DNA of 64,000 bases from Agromyces sp. NDB4Y10 (GTDB lineage: Bacteria; Actinomycetota; Actinomycetes; Actinomycetales; Microbacteriaceae), in NCBI RefSeq assembly GCF_001620055.1, contig NZ_LQGY01000055.1, positions 62,001 through 126,000 of the forward strand, read 5' to 3'. The notes under the pieces are model-generated. The model did not search any database and had not been told where the DNA came from. It saw nothing but the letters and a program-made list of their open reading frames with translations. Shown in pieces: positions 51,476-60,891 of the stretch; position 1 is the first letter of the stretch, and each line of letters opens with the position of its first letter. The translations under genes and the position numbers were made by a program.

Positions 51476-53257
51476 ATGCGATCACCGGATTCTTGGCGCG
51501 CAAACATCGCACTCGCGACCGTCGGCATCGCCGCCGCCCTCGTTGCCATTCAGGCCGGAGTGGTCTTCGCGCTCGCGACGTTCACGTCGACCTCCTTCCC
51601 CAGTCTCACAGTGTGGGAACTGCTGGGACTCTACGGGCAGCCCGACCCGACATCCGTCACCACACAGCCGGTCTCCGCGCTCGTGCACTGGGCACTCGTG
51701 ACAGCAATCGTCGCCGGAATCGTCGTGTGCGCGTCGTACTGGAACTCACGTCGGCGCGGATCGGCGAAGACCGAGACTCTTCGCAAGGGAACCGCCCGAC
51801 GAGCCGAGCTCGCGAAGCACGCAGGCGGCGATCAACTCATCGCCCGTGCGGGCACCCTCCGCCCATCCCTCGATGTGAAGGCAGCGCGCCCCGAGGACGT
51901 CGGCTACTGCATCGGCCGTTCGCATCGTCTGCCGATCTGGATGAGCGTCGAGGACTCGGCGATCCTCGTCGGCCCGTCCCGGTCGGGCAAGGGATTCAAC
52001 TTCATCGTGCCCATGCTCACCAAGGCGATGGGCGCAGTCGTGACGACATCCACGCGGGCCGACAACCTCCTCCTGACGATCGAGCATCGCAAGCGGACCG
52101 GCGGGCCGGTGTTCGTCTTCGACCCGAGCGGTGTCGCAGCCGGCGCCGGGAACCAGCTGCGCTGGTCGCCGCTTGACGGAGCGGTGGACCTCGACGTCGC
52201 GATGCGACGCCTGGCATCCCTCATTCCCGGTGATGGGTTCGAGGGAGTTCAGAACGCCGGCTATTGGGAAGCGACGTCGAAGAAGATCATCCTCGCGCTG
52301 TTCCACGCGGCCGCGCTCGACGGCCGCACGATCGAGGACTTCTGGCGGTGGATGAGCGACCCGAACCTCGCCAAGACGGAAGCACTCGAGATCCTCAACA
52401 GCTCCCCCGACGCCGACCGAGCCACCGCGCGGTCGCTCAATGCCGTGCTCACCGGCAGCCCAGAGCAGCGTGGCAACGATTGGGCGGCGGCATATGCGGA
52501 TGTCACATATATGGCGTCGCCGAAGGTGCGATCGTCGATGATCCCTGAGGAGGATGACGCGGCGTTCGACCCGTTCGCCTTCATCATGTCGCGCGGCACG
52601 CTCTACCTGATCGGGGACGCCGCATCGGCCGCGGCCTTCGAGCCGCTCATCGTCGCTCTGGTCGAGGAGATCTCCGCGGTCGCTCAGGGCGTCGCTGGCG
52701 CGTCGCCGGGGGCCCGGTTGGATCCTCCGGTGCAGTTCATCCTCGACGAAGCGGCAAACTTCAAGGTCCCGACGTTGCCGAAGCTCATCAGCTACAGCGG
52801 CGGGTCGGGGCTGACAGTCATCGTGGTGCTGCAGTCCATCTCGCAGGCTGAGATGGCGTGGGGACGAGAGGGTGCCCGAGCAATGTGGGGCGCGGCGAGC
52901 CTCAAGATCGTGCTTCCCGGAGGATCCGACCCATCTGATCTCAAAGATCTCGAGACGCTTGTCGGCGAGGTTGAACTCGAGCGCCGCTCGTACTCCACAT
53001 CTGAGAGCGGGGTCTCACACCAATACGCGCGCGAGGAGAAGCGAGTGCTGCGGGCAAGCGAGATTCGTACCCTGCCGTTCGGCACGGCGCTCGTGTTCTT
53101 CCGGCAGCTCAAGCCCGCGATCGTGAAGCTCTCACCCTGGATCAAGCTGCCGATCGCCGAACAGCTCGAGCGAGACCGCGAGCTCGTTGCCGCACGCCTG
53201 AAGGCCGCAAGCCCGTACGCCGCGCGACTCCACGCCTGGGACAAGTCGCGAGCCTGA
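51476..53257 (+). CDS. traG: TraG/VirD4-family type IV coupling protein
   Basis: 593 residues. Two N-terminal TM helices (about 10-35 and 70-95), then a nucleotide-binding domain with Walker A VGPSRSGKGFNFIV (about residue 165) and Walker B VQFILDEAANF (about 420). TIVVLQSISQAEMAWG and FGTALVFFRQL are typical TraG features. It links the relaxase-DNA complex (TraA at 57253) to the secretion channel. GAGAGG precedes the ATG; the next gene overlaps the stop (TGATG). Confidence 0.9.
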   Translation: MRSPDSWRANIALATVGIAAALVAIQAGVVFALATFTSTSFPSLTVWELLGLYGQPDPTSVTTQPVSALVHWALVTAIVAGIVVCASYWNSRRRGSAKTETLRKGTARRAELAKHAGGDQLIARAGTLRPSLDVKAARPEDVGYCIGRSHRLPIWMSVEDSAILVGPSRSGKGFNFIVPMLTKAMGAVVTTSTRADNLLLTIEHRKRTGGPVFVFDPSGVAAGAGNQLRWSPLDGAVDLDVAMRRLASLIPGDGFEGVQNAGYWEATSKKIILALFHAAALDGRTIEDFWRWMSDPNLAKTEALEILNSSPDADRATARSLNAVLTGSPEQRGNDWAAAYADVTYMASPKVRSSMIPEEDDAAFDPFAFIMSRGTLYLIGDAASAAAFEPLIVALVEEISAVAQGVAGASPGARLDPPVQFILDEAANFKVPTLPKLISYSGGSGLTVIVVLQSISQAEMAWGREGARAMWGAASLKIVLPGGSDPSDLKDLETLVGEVELERRSYSTSESGVSHQYAREEKRVLRASEIRTLPFGTALVFFRQLKPAIVKLSPWIKLPIAEQLERDRELVAARLKAASPYAARLHAWDKSRA

Positions 53258-53670
53258 TGTCGATGGCACCCGCGAGCCGCCCGCGGGCCGGTCTCGGGCT
53301 TGCGCGGAAGCAGCGGTATGACGCGTACATCGACTCGCCTCAGTGGTGGCAGCGCCGCGAGGAGTGGCACGCGGAGCAGCGCCGGCGATCGCCGGCCGGG
53401 ACGGTATGCGCCGTGTGCGGGAACCGGTGGGATCTTCGCCGCGACGATCTCCATCACGTCGAGTACTCAAGGCTCGGCGCGGAGCGACACGAAGACCTCG
53501 TTCCGCTCCATCGCCGCGCGCACGACGAGGTTCACCATCTGCTCGATCGCCTCGGGCGGCGACGTCGGATGCCGCTTCGCCTCGCGAATTTCCATGTACT
53601 TGCGCTCCTCCGTCGAACACCGCCCTGCGCCGCGGCCGTCGCTGCGCGGCGGGTGGCATCGGAAGAGTGA
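53257..53670 (+). CDS. HNH-like nuclease domain protein
   Basis: 137 residues. CAVCG supplies a zinc knuckle, DLHHVEYSRLG the catalytic His pair, and LVPLHRRAHDEVH the last HNH block; the second Cys pair is absent or replaced by His. An N-terminal YIDSPQWWQRREEW motif is typical of small HNH proteins. It follows traG with a 1-nt overlap. It may nick or process DNA in transfer, or be a defence/toxin nuclease. Confidence 0.7.
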   Translation: MSMAPASRPRAGLGLARKQRYDAYIDSPQWWQRREEWHAEQRRRSPAGTVCAVCGNRWDLRRDDLHHVEYSRLGAERHEDLVPLHRRAHDEVHHLLDRLGRRRRMPLRLANFHVLALLRRTPPCAAAVAARRVASEE

Positions 53671-53708
53671 GGTCCGCATCCGGTGGCCCTGGAGGGAGTC
53701 GAGGAGTC

Positions 53709-54158
53709 ATGGCAACCACGAAGGAGAACATCCCGCTCAAGGGGCGGCTGGTCACCAATCCAGAGCGATTGGAGCACGCCAACGGTCCGAAGATCCGCTT
53801 CCGGTTCGTGGAGGAGGACTACAAGCGTGAGAACGGGCAGCTCGTCCGGGACGAGAACGGCTACCCCGTCGTGTCGAACATCGCCTTCCACGACGCCGTG
53901 GTCTGGCATGAGCCGCTCGCCGAGCGGATCGCGAGCACCCTTCGGTCCGGCGACGCCTTCGTCGCGACGGGTGACCTGAGGTTTTCGACCTACGAGGACA
54001 AGGACGGCAACACCCGTCCGTCGCATGAGTTCGCGCTCCGAGCGATCGGTGCCGACCTCGCCAGCGGGCGGGTGGTGATCGATCGTGCCCCGAAGGCTGC
54101 GACGGCGGCGGCGGAACAGCAACTCGCTCCGGAACAGACGCGTCACCTCGCACGGTGA
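53709..54158 (+). CDS. ssb: Single-stranded DNA-binding protein
   Basis: 149 residues. OB-fold pattern: LKGRLVTNPE, KIRFRFVEEDYKR, VVWHEPLAERIASTLRSGDA, VATGDLRF, HEFALRAIGADL. GGAG precedes the ATG at 53709. Its acidic C-terminal tip is not the DDIPF of housekeeping SSB, consistent with a mobile-element variant that coats the transferred strand. Confidence 0.78.
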   Translation: MATTKENIPLKGRLVTNPERLEHANGPKIRFRFVEEDYKRENGQLVRDENGYPVVSNIAFHDAVVWHEPLAERIASTLRSGDAFVATGDLRFSTYEDKDGNTRPSHEFALRAIGADLASGRVVIDRAPKAATAAAEQQLAPEQTRHLAR

Positions 54159-54220
54159 CCCATGGGCGGCCTTCGCGACACCCGGGGGCCGCCGTCGACT
54201 TCAGCCGAGAGGACAACGCG

Positions 54221-54763
54221 ATGCAGGCTCGCGAGTTCGCGGAGCAGTCCGCGGCATCCGCCCCCGACTCGCCATCAAGCTCGCAAGTACGCCGCGGCGT
54301 CCTCCTTTCGCCGGCAAGGGCAGGGATCGTCGAGACCCACGGGAACGGATACGACTTCATAGCCGCGAACGAGCGGGCGGGATGGCGCGCCATCCCCGAC
54401 TGGGGGAGGAACGGTTGGGACCTCGGCCGATGGCCTACAGCGATCGTCATGGCCTCGGACGAGCATGGGCGGCCGCGGGCACTCGTCTACCTCGAGGGCG
54501 AAGTGGAGGCACGAGAGTTCGACACCGTCGACGAGCGCACGCGGTTTCTCGATGACGTCGCCGAGGAGCTCTGGCGCACCGGGGAAGCTGACGGGCCTCG
54601 CGATGTCGCCGCGTATCCGGCCGGCGAGCTGCCGGCCGACTACCGCGGGCCAGTCCCGCGAGCGCAGGGGTCACCGGCCACGGGACCTGTCGGCCGGTCG
54701 GCGAGATCGGTGCCCTCCATGCGCGAGGCACCATCCACCGCACGTTCCTTCGGGCGGCGCTGA
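54221..54763 (+). CDS. Hypothetical protein sharing a C-terminal-type domain with the gene at 55140
   Basis: 180 residues; the ATG at 54221 follows GAGAGGA (a GTG at 54155 would overlap ssb). Residues about 45-125 include ANERAGWRAIPDWG and VEAREFDTVDERTRFL, clearly similar to ANVRAGWRVVPSRAG and VREFDTVEARSVHL at the end of the protein at 55140. The tail is Pro/Ser/Arg-rich. Function unknown. Confidence 0.6.
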   Translation: MQAREFAEQSAASAPDSPSSSQVRRGVLLSPARAGIVETHGNGYDFIAANERAGWRAIPDWGRNGWDLGRWPTAIVMASDEHGRPRALVYLEGEVEAREFDTVDERTRFLDDVAEELWRTGEADGPRDVAAYPAGELPADYRGPVPRAQGSPATGPVGRSARSVPSMREAPSTARSFGRR

Positions 54764-54873
54764 CGCCTCCGACGTTCCGCAGCTGGGGCACCCATCCACA
54801 GATCGACCCCTCTCCGGCCGCGCACGCGACCCCGTCCATACCTTCAACCACACGACCGAAAGGACCTACCACT

Positions 54874-55143
54874 ATGACCGCACAGGACCAGATCGATGTC
54901 GCCCTGCAGCGCACCGCGATCGCAGCATTCATCTACTACCCGCAGATCCACGTCGACCAGCCGGACTACCGGCTCGACGAGGATCTTGCCTGGTGTGTCG
55001 AACCGCTCGGCGAACTCGACCCAGCCGCTCTCGCAGCGGTCAGAGAGATCGTCGGACGGGCGATCGTCGAGCCCACCGAGTACCGCGAGGAACTCTTCTC
55101 GATCCTCTCGGGTCTGGCCGACGCAGACACCCCGGCCGAATGA
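54874..55143 (+). CDS. Small acidic hypothetical protein
   Basis: 89 residues, acidic, with GAAAGGACC upstream of the ATG and a predicted all-helical fold (ALAAVREIVGRAIVEPTEYR). No family recognised. The stop overlaps the start of the charged coiled-coil gene (ATGA), implying co-translation. Confidence 0.6.
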   Translation: MTAQDQIDVALQRTAIAAFIYYPQIHVDQPDYRLDEDLAWCVEPLGELDPAALAAVREIVGRAIVEPTEYREELFSILSGLADADTPAE

Positions 55144-56366
55144 CTCGCCCCCTCCCGGAAGAGGAGCGCATCGCCCGGGACCGGGCGCGCAAGCAGGCAT
55201 GGTGGGACGCCAACCCGAACTACCGGGCGGAACACCGTGAGAAGAACCTCGAGCGTCTCCGCGAGCAGAACCGCGAGTACATGCGCGCTCAAGCCGCCGA
55301 GAAGAAGCGGCGGGCGCGCGAAGTCGAGCGCGTCCGCGAGTGGAGCAAGCAGAATCCCGAGAAGCGCCGTGCTGCGCGCGAGCGCTACAAGGCGGCGAAC
55401 CCCGAGAAGTATCGCGAGGCCCAGCGGGAGTACTACCACCGCAACAAGGAGGCGATCCGAGCTCGGCGCGATGCGGCGCGCACAGCTGAGCAAGTGCGCG
55501 CAGGCGCGCGGCGCGACTACGAGAAGCGGGATCGGTCCAAGCCTGCGAAGCCGCCGTCGCCGGAGCAACGCGAGCGGCACAAGGCTCAGGAGCGCGAAAA
55601 GAAGCGCGTCGAACGAGCCCTCGCCAGGGCCGGGCTCCCACCGCGCAGACTGCAGCGCGTCCTCGCGTTCGAGAAGCGGAACAATGCGGCTGCGGCGGAC
55701 GAGTTCTTCGACCGGCGGCGAACCGTCAAGGAGGTCGCGCAGATCCGGAGGCAGGACGGGCCGACCCCCCGAGCGCTGCTCGAGGGCTTCACCGACACGA
55801 ACGCTCGACTTCGGGAGCGGCTCCTGTTCCGGCGCGCCGTCGATACCCACCAGCTTGCCCACGCCGACCGGCTTCACCGAGACGTCCTCCTCGACTCACG
55901 GGCACGCGAGATTGACGGCAAGCCGCCGTACGACACGTTGCTCGAGGTCCGTCGGCGCGCCGCCAGCGAGGTCCGCGAGGCGCAGGCCCGCCAGAGCGGC
56001 GATGGCCGCCTCGTCGAGGCGCACCGGAGCGGAGCGGATCTGAGGGCCGGGAGCGTTCGTGAACTGGTGCAGGCGAACGTGAGGGCCGGATGGCGCGTCG
56101 TCCCCTCGCGCGCCGGGGTCGCGCCGCAGCAGCTCTTCTTGGTGAGCAACGAGTTCGACTCGCCACGGTTGCTCACCATCAGCCGTCACGGACCCGAGGT
56201 CCGTGAGTTCGACACCGTGGAGGCACGATCCGTTCACCTCAGGAAGTTGAATGGCGGAAGCGAGGCGTTGTCGGTCGGTCCGTCAGCGGCCGCTACTCGG
56301 AGAGGATCGACGTCACAGCCGCCGTCCGTGACGTCGCCACGCACGTCGGCAGTCCCGGGTCGGTAG
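55140..56366 (+). CDS. Highly charged coiled-coil protein with shared C-terminal domain
   Basis: 408 residues. Residues 5-190 are an Arg/Glu/Lys-rich single alpha-helix/coiled coil (EKKRRAREVERVREWSKQNP and similar). The C-terminal 90 residues repeat the RAGWR...REFDTV domain of the protein at 54221. Likely binds DNA or a filament through the charged helix; function unknown. Last rightward gene before the convergent relaxase operon. Confidence 0.62.
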   Translation: MTRPLPEEERIARDRARKQAWWDANPNYRAEHREKNLERLREQNREYMRAQAAEKKRRAREVERVREWSKQNPEKRRAARERYKAANPEKYREAQREYYHRNKEAIRARRDAARTAEQVRAGARRDYEKRDRSKPAKPPSPEQRERHKAQEREKKRVERALARAGLPPRRLQRVLAFEKRNNAAAADEFFDRRRTVKEVAQIRRQDGPTPRALLEGFTDTNARLRERLLFRRAVDTHQLAHADRLHRDVLLDSRAREIDGKPPYDTLLEVRRRAASEVREAQARQSGDGRLVEAHRSGADLRAGSVRELVQANVRAGWRVVPSRAGVAPQQLFLVSNEFDSPRLLTISRHGPEVREFDTVEARSVHLRKLNGGSEALSVGPSAAATRRGSTSQPPSVTSPRTSAVPGR

Positions 56367-56395
56367 GCACAGCCTGGTCACCGTACGATGTCGCC

Positions 56396-57256
56396 TTACC
56401 CGACTCGAACCGTCTGGGTCAGCAGGACGCCCCGATTGCGATCGACGAGCTGCCAGCATCCTGGAGCGGCCCGGCCCCAGAGGTCTTCCTCGACCCACTC
56501 TCCGGTCGCGTGATCGAGCGCGAGTACACGGGAGCGTTCGCTAGCGTGCACCGCTCGCTCGATGTAGAGGATCCCGTGGCCACCGTCCTCGGCCATGCGC
56601 ACGAGTCGCGCCCACCGCCAGCGCGCGTACGTGTCCGCGACTTGCCGTGTCGTGGCGCCGCCCACGATTGTCGCGGCGCCGACAAGAAGCGCGCCGGTGA
56701 TTACGAACGCGGTGGTCGCGGCATCCGTCATTTCAGTGGTCGCCGCGGACATCAGGATGGGCGTCGATGCGACTCCCGCGATGATCACCCCGAGAAGGTC
56801 TCGGCGCACCATACGCCGGCTCGGGACGAATGCCACGATGGCGCCGAGCACGAACGCCGCAAACATGAGCTGGGCGCTGGCCAGCCGAACGATGGCCGCG
56901 GCGGGCTCCGCCCCAATCGTCGCGAGTCGATTGCTCGACACGCTCATCGCGGCGGCCGACGCAACGATGAGCACACCGGGGATCAAAACAGCCAGAACGA
57001 CACGGACCCAGCCTCGGGCTCGCGGGCGCCCGTCACGGCCCGCCCGTCGGTCGCACCGTTCGTCGTACGCGCGCCGCCGATCGGGATCCATGAGCACGCG
57101 ACCCGCAGCAAGGACCCGGCGATGTTCGCGCCGCGTACGGCGGGAGCCGGCCAAGTCAGGATGGGTCGCGAAGGCCCGCTCGGTTGAGGCGCGCGCGACG
57201 GTTTCGGCGGATGCATGACGGTCGACGCCGAGCGACCGGTAGAGATCGCCTCTCAT
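56396..57256 (-). CDS. J-domain membrane protein coupled to the relaxase
   Basis: 286 residues. The N-terminal 65 residues are a J domain: LYRSLGVDRHASAETVARA, the HPD tripeptide at residues 32-34, then RRVLAAGRVLMDPDRRRAYD. Four TM helices follow (about 83-190) and a soluble C-terminal domain with ILYIERAVHASERSRVLALD. Its ATG overlaps the traA stop (ATGA). J domains recruit DnaK/Hsp70, so this protein may bring the chaperone to the membrane during relaxase unfolding. That role is inference. Confidence 0.75.
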   Translation of the reverse strand: MRGDLYRSLGVDRHASAETVARASTERAFATHPDLAGSRRTRREHRRVLAAGRVLMDPDRRRAYDERCDRRAGRDGRPRARGWVRVVLAVLIPGVLIVASAAAMSVSSNRLATIGAEPAAAIVRLASAQLMFAAFVLGAIVAFVPSRRMVRRDLLGVIIAGVASTPILMSAATTEMTDAATTAFVITGALLVGAATIVGGATTRQVADTYARWRWARLVRMAEDGGHGILYIERAVHASERSRVLALDHATGEWVEEDLWGRAAPGCWQLVDRNRGVLLTQTVRVG

Positions 57257-60200
57257 GGCGCCGACCGTAGCCGCGGCCCACGATGCTCATGGGATTCAGT
57301 CGGAACCTGTGGATGGGTGCCCGCCATCTCTCGACGGGCCGTTCTCGGCGAGTCATCCGTTGTCGTCTGCTCGATCCCGTTGAGCACCGCTTTCGCGAGG
57401 GCGTGGTCGGCGCGGCGCTGGTGGTTGAGGTCGTCGATGGGCCCGAGTGGGTCGGCGGCGGTCACGCCCCATTTGTCGCGGTAGGCGGCGACCGTGATGG
57501 CCGCGGACCGCCATCCTTCTCCGGATGCGTCGCCGAGTCGCTCCGTCCATGGCTCGCGATCTGAGAGCGCACGATCGAGGACGGTGTTGGCTCGCGTGAC
57601 GATCGCGGCCGCGCGCTCCTCGAGCGCGCGGCGCATGTCTGCGTTGTCCGTGGTGATGCTCAGAAGCAGGCCGGCGATGTGGTCGCGGTAGCGGGCAGGC
57701 CGGGATGCCGCGGCGACCGCGAGGCGGTCAGTCAGGCGCTGATGCACCACGGCCGCGGCATCCGTCGCACCATGAAGTTGGCGCGAGCGGACGGCGACCC
57801 TCATCAGTTCACGCACGGAGAGTCCCTGCTCGTCGGCGCGGCGGATGAGGGCGACGAGGGCGTCATACCCGCCGTGGTGCTGGAGCTGGTCGTGCAGTTG
57901 TTCGCCGAGCGTGCCGGCGAGAAGTGGGCCGTAGCGTTCGCGCGCCACGTGCGCGGCGAGTGTCTCGTACTCGGCCGCGAGCTGGCGGATGCTTGACGCA
58001 CGCTCGTGCTCGCGCGTGATCGTCGCCGTCGCCGAGGTCTCGGCGCCGGTCGATCGCAACACGGACTCGAGCACGTCCCGCCAGCCGCGCTCGAGCTGCC
58101 GGGTGGCGTCGGTGTCGGCGAGACCGGCGGTGACGTACGCCCGGTTCGAGTGCATGCCGCGGGTCATGCCGACGTAGAAGACCTCCCGCGAGGTGCTCTC
58201 ATCGACCAGGACGTGTGCCGTGTCAACGGTGCGGCCCTGGGACCGGTGCGCGGTCGTCGCGTACGCGAGTTGGACGTGGTCGCGCAGATAGTCGACGGGC
58301 AGCGTCACGCGCGCCCGGTCGGCGTTCTCGACGACGGCTTCTCCATTGCGCCGTATCCGCACGACGACCCATTCCTGTCCGTTCCGAACCCACTCCCCCG
58401 AGCTGTCGCGCAGGGTGCGGTTGTTGTTCCGGGACACGACGCGGTCGCCGGTGTGGGCGCGCATGCGCTCCGAGATCCCGACGGATGCCTCGCCTAGCCG
58501 GCCAGCGTCACGGAGCCATTGCTGGGCGTGCTCGTTCAGCGTCCGGACCTGCGCGTTGTCGGACGCGATCAGGAGCGCATCGCGACCCTCAGCGACATCC
58601 TGCTTCCACGCCGAGAGCGCGTCGGCGAGCATCTGCTCGCTCGTGCCCGACTCGACCCTGTTATGCGCCGCGTAGGCGTCGATCGCGGTGGGGTCGCCAA
58701 GGCGGAGCAGCACGGACGCGTCACGCTCCCACGCGGCGGTGAATCGCCACACCTGGTCGATTTCGGCGGCGTCCTTTCCGCGGGAGGCGGCAATCGTTGC
58801 GAACATGCCGCCGGCATCGACGGCGCCGAGCTGCGCCCAGTCGCCGACGAGCAGCAGCTTCGCGCCCGCCCGCTCGGCCTGCGCGCAAAGCTCGTCGAGT
58901 GCGAGAGTGCCGCTCATGCCCGCCTCGTCGACGACGATCAGCTGCCCCGAGCGCATCGCGAATCGCGGGGCGGGACCGGTTGAACCGCTGATCCACATCG
59001 CGGTGTTCTCGGTCTCGATCTCGAGCGCCTCGCCGAGCACTCTCGCGGCTGATGCTGATGGGGCGAGACCGATGACGGAGTTCTGCCCGTGCTGTTGCTC
59101 CCAGAGCTCGCTGAGCTTCGCGAGGGTGGTCGTCTTCCCGGCGCCGGCCGGCCCGACGAGCACGTCGATCGCGAGCCCGGACGCGGCGATCATCGCAACG
59201 GCATCGCGCTGGTCCGATCCGAGCATCCGCCCCTGCCGGTCCGGCTCATCGAGCCGAGCCTCGAGCGCCGCGGCGTCGACTCGAAGTCCGGTCTGGCGCG
59301 ATGCGGCATCAAGGAGCCGGCGTTCGGCGTCCAGCAGTCGCTGTGTCGTGAAGAGCTCGCGGGATGTGGGCGCGAACGCGGACGCGCCATCCGACTGCCG
59401 GAATTCGCGCGGCGCATGCAGCGGGTTTCGTGGGGTGACTGCGACCGCTTGGTCGATGACGCGCTGTAGGACTCGCCGGGTTGCGTCGTCGCGGTCGAGG
59501 ATGCTGCGGAAGGTGATCGGCTTCAGCGCCCGGTGGATCTCGGCCATCGCGTTCGCGCGTGTCCACGTCGCGCGCGCCTCGGCGAGCGTCGCGAGCACCC
59601 GGCCGGCGACTTCCGCTACATCGAGCGCATCGGCGAGGTCATCGCCACGCGCCGACCAGCGGCCCTGTTCCGCGAGTCGGGCGGATCCCGCACGGACGAC
59701 CTCGGCGACGAGCTCGTCGGGGTCAGTGATGCGAGCGGCGCGTTCCCTCCAGTCCTCGCTCAGTTGTTCGAGCGAGCGCACGGTCTTCGCAACGCGCGTG
59801 CGACGGGTCGCTTGGTTGCGCATCCGCCACACCTGGAACCGGGACGGCTCTTTTCCGGTTGCCGCCCGGTACTCCTCGATCAGGTCGTCCTTCGCCTTCG
59901 CGATCGCCGTCGATCGTTGCGAGAACTCATCGAGCAGCCGTGGCGGGATGCCGGCGATCTCCCACTTCCGGTTCCGCGCCGCGACCCCGTTCGCGTCAGC
60001 GAACAGCGCCCGCGCCTCCTGCGAATCGGACAGGCCATGGTCCTGCAGGAAGCGGGCGTAGCCGCGCTCGTCGACGGCGGCGGTCCGCTCGGTCCAGGCC
60101 ACGCCGAGGCGGTTCGAGAGCGCATCCATCAGTGCCGCGTCGTATGTCTCCGAGAGGGTGACGACGTGCGGCGAGAGCGCGTGACGGGAATCGATGGTGC

Positions 60201-60891
60201 GCCACCGGCCGTCCGGCGTCTGCACCCGGTTCGCGATGAGCAAGTGCGTGTGCAGCTGCGGGTCGCCATCCCGCGAGTCCCAGTGATCGAACCCGGTAGC
60301 AACCGCACCGAGCACCTCGAGCTGCGCGACCCCGCCGGCGCCGACACGGGTCCGCAACGCGTCACGCTCGAGGATCGCAAGAGTCTCCTGCAGCGCCTGC
60401 TCGTGCGCGGCCTTGATCTGCTCCTGCACGGACGTCGGCGCGAGCGCCCAGAGCACGCTCACCGACTTCGGCGGGTTGAACACCAACTCGAACCCGGCGA
60501 CGGATGATGGCGGCGTGTGCGCCGTCTCCTCGGCGATGATCTTGGCGACGGCGTCCTCGCGCGTCGCGTCACCGAGGGAGGTGTCGAGCTGCTTGACGCG
60601 GGCGTCCACCCGTTCCTCGAGTGTCGCGACCACGACGTACCTCCGCGCCAACGGCTCACCAGTCAGCGGATGTGCGCCAGCGCCGTACAGGTGCGACAGC
60701 TCCGCTGGCGTCACGGTTCGACCTTCGGCGACACCGAGGCTCGCGACACCGGCGCCGTACCATCGCCCGGCCGGTGTTCCCTCTGCGGCGTAGTAGTCGA
60801 CGGCGTCACCACGCCCAGCCTCGACCGCGACAGATTCGTGGAAGTAGCGCCACGCATCCTCGCCTGACGCGATCTTCACCATCGAGATCAC
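57253..60891 (-). CDS. traA: MobF-family relaxase-helicase TraA
   Basis: About 1,212 residues from a GTG that overlaps the zinc-knuckle gene stop (GTGA); an in-frame ATG is at 60882. The relaxase domain has N-terminal Tyr candidates (DAVDYYAAEG, RWYGAG), FNPPKSVSVLWAL and the metal site QLHTHLLIAN (about residue 214). The helicase part has GPAGAGKTTTLAKL (about 580), IVVDEAGMSG (about 654) and AYATTAHRSQGRTVD. It nicks oriT and pilots the strand through the TraG channel. The coil at the C-terminus precedes the J-domain gene. Confidence 0.92.
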   Translation of the reverse strand: MISMVKIASGEDAWRYFHESVAVEAGRGDAVDYYAAEGTPAGRWYGAGVASLGVAEGRTVTPAELSHLYGAGAHPLTGEPLARRYVVVATLEERVDARVKQLDTSLGDATREDAVAKIIAEETAHTPPSSVAGFELVFNPPKSVSVLWALAPTSVQEQIKAAHEQALQETLAILERDALRTRVGAGGVAQLEVLGAVATGFDHWDSRDGDPQLHTHLLIANRVQTPDGRWRTIDSRHALSPHVVTLSETYDAALMDALSNRLGVAWTERTAAVDERGYARFLQDHGLSDSQEARALFADANGVAARNRKWEIAGIPPRLLDEFSQRSTAIAKAKDDLIEEYRAATGKEPSRFQVWRMRNQATRRTRVAKTVRSLEQLSEDWRERAARITDPDELVAEVVRAGSARLAEQGRWSARGDDLADALDVAEVAGRVLATLAEARATWTRANAMAEIHRALKPITFRSILDRDDATRRVLQRVIDQAVAVTPRNPLHAPREFRQSDGASAFAPTSRELFTTQRLLDAERRLLDAASRQTGLRVDAAALEARLDEPDRQGRMLGSDQRDAVAMIAASGLAIDVLVGPAGAGKTTTLAKLSELWEQQHGQNSVIGLAPSASAARVLGEALEIETENTAMWISGSTGPAPRFAMRSGQLIVVDEAGMSGTLALDELCAQAERAGAKLLLVGDWAQLGAVDAGGMFATIAASRGKDAAEIDQVWRFTAAWERDASVLLRLGDPTAIDAYAAHNRVESGTSEQMLADALSAWKQDVAEGRDALLIASDNAQVRTLNEHAQQWLRDAGRLGEASVGISERMRAHTGDRVVSRNNNRTLRDSSGEWVRNGQEWVVVRIRRNGEAVVENADRARVTLPVDYLRDHVQLAYATTAHRSQGRTVDTAHVLVDESTSREVFYVGMTRGMHSNRAYVTAGLADTDATRQLERGWRDVLESVLRSTGAETSATATITREHERASSIRQLAAEYETLAAHVARERYGPLLAGTLGEQLHDQLQHHGGYDALVALIRRADEQGLSVRELMRVAVRSRQLHGATDAAAVVHQRLTDRLAVAAASRPARYRDHIAGLLLSITTDNADMRRALEERAAAIVTRANTVLDRALSDREPWTERLGDASGEGWRSAAITVAAYRDKWGVTAADPLGPIDDLNHQRRADHALAKAVLNGIEQTTTDDSPRTARREMAGTHPQVPTESHEHRGPRLRSAP

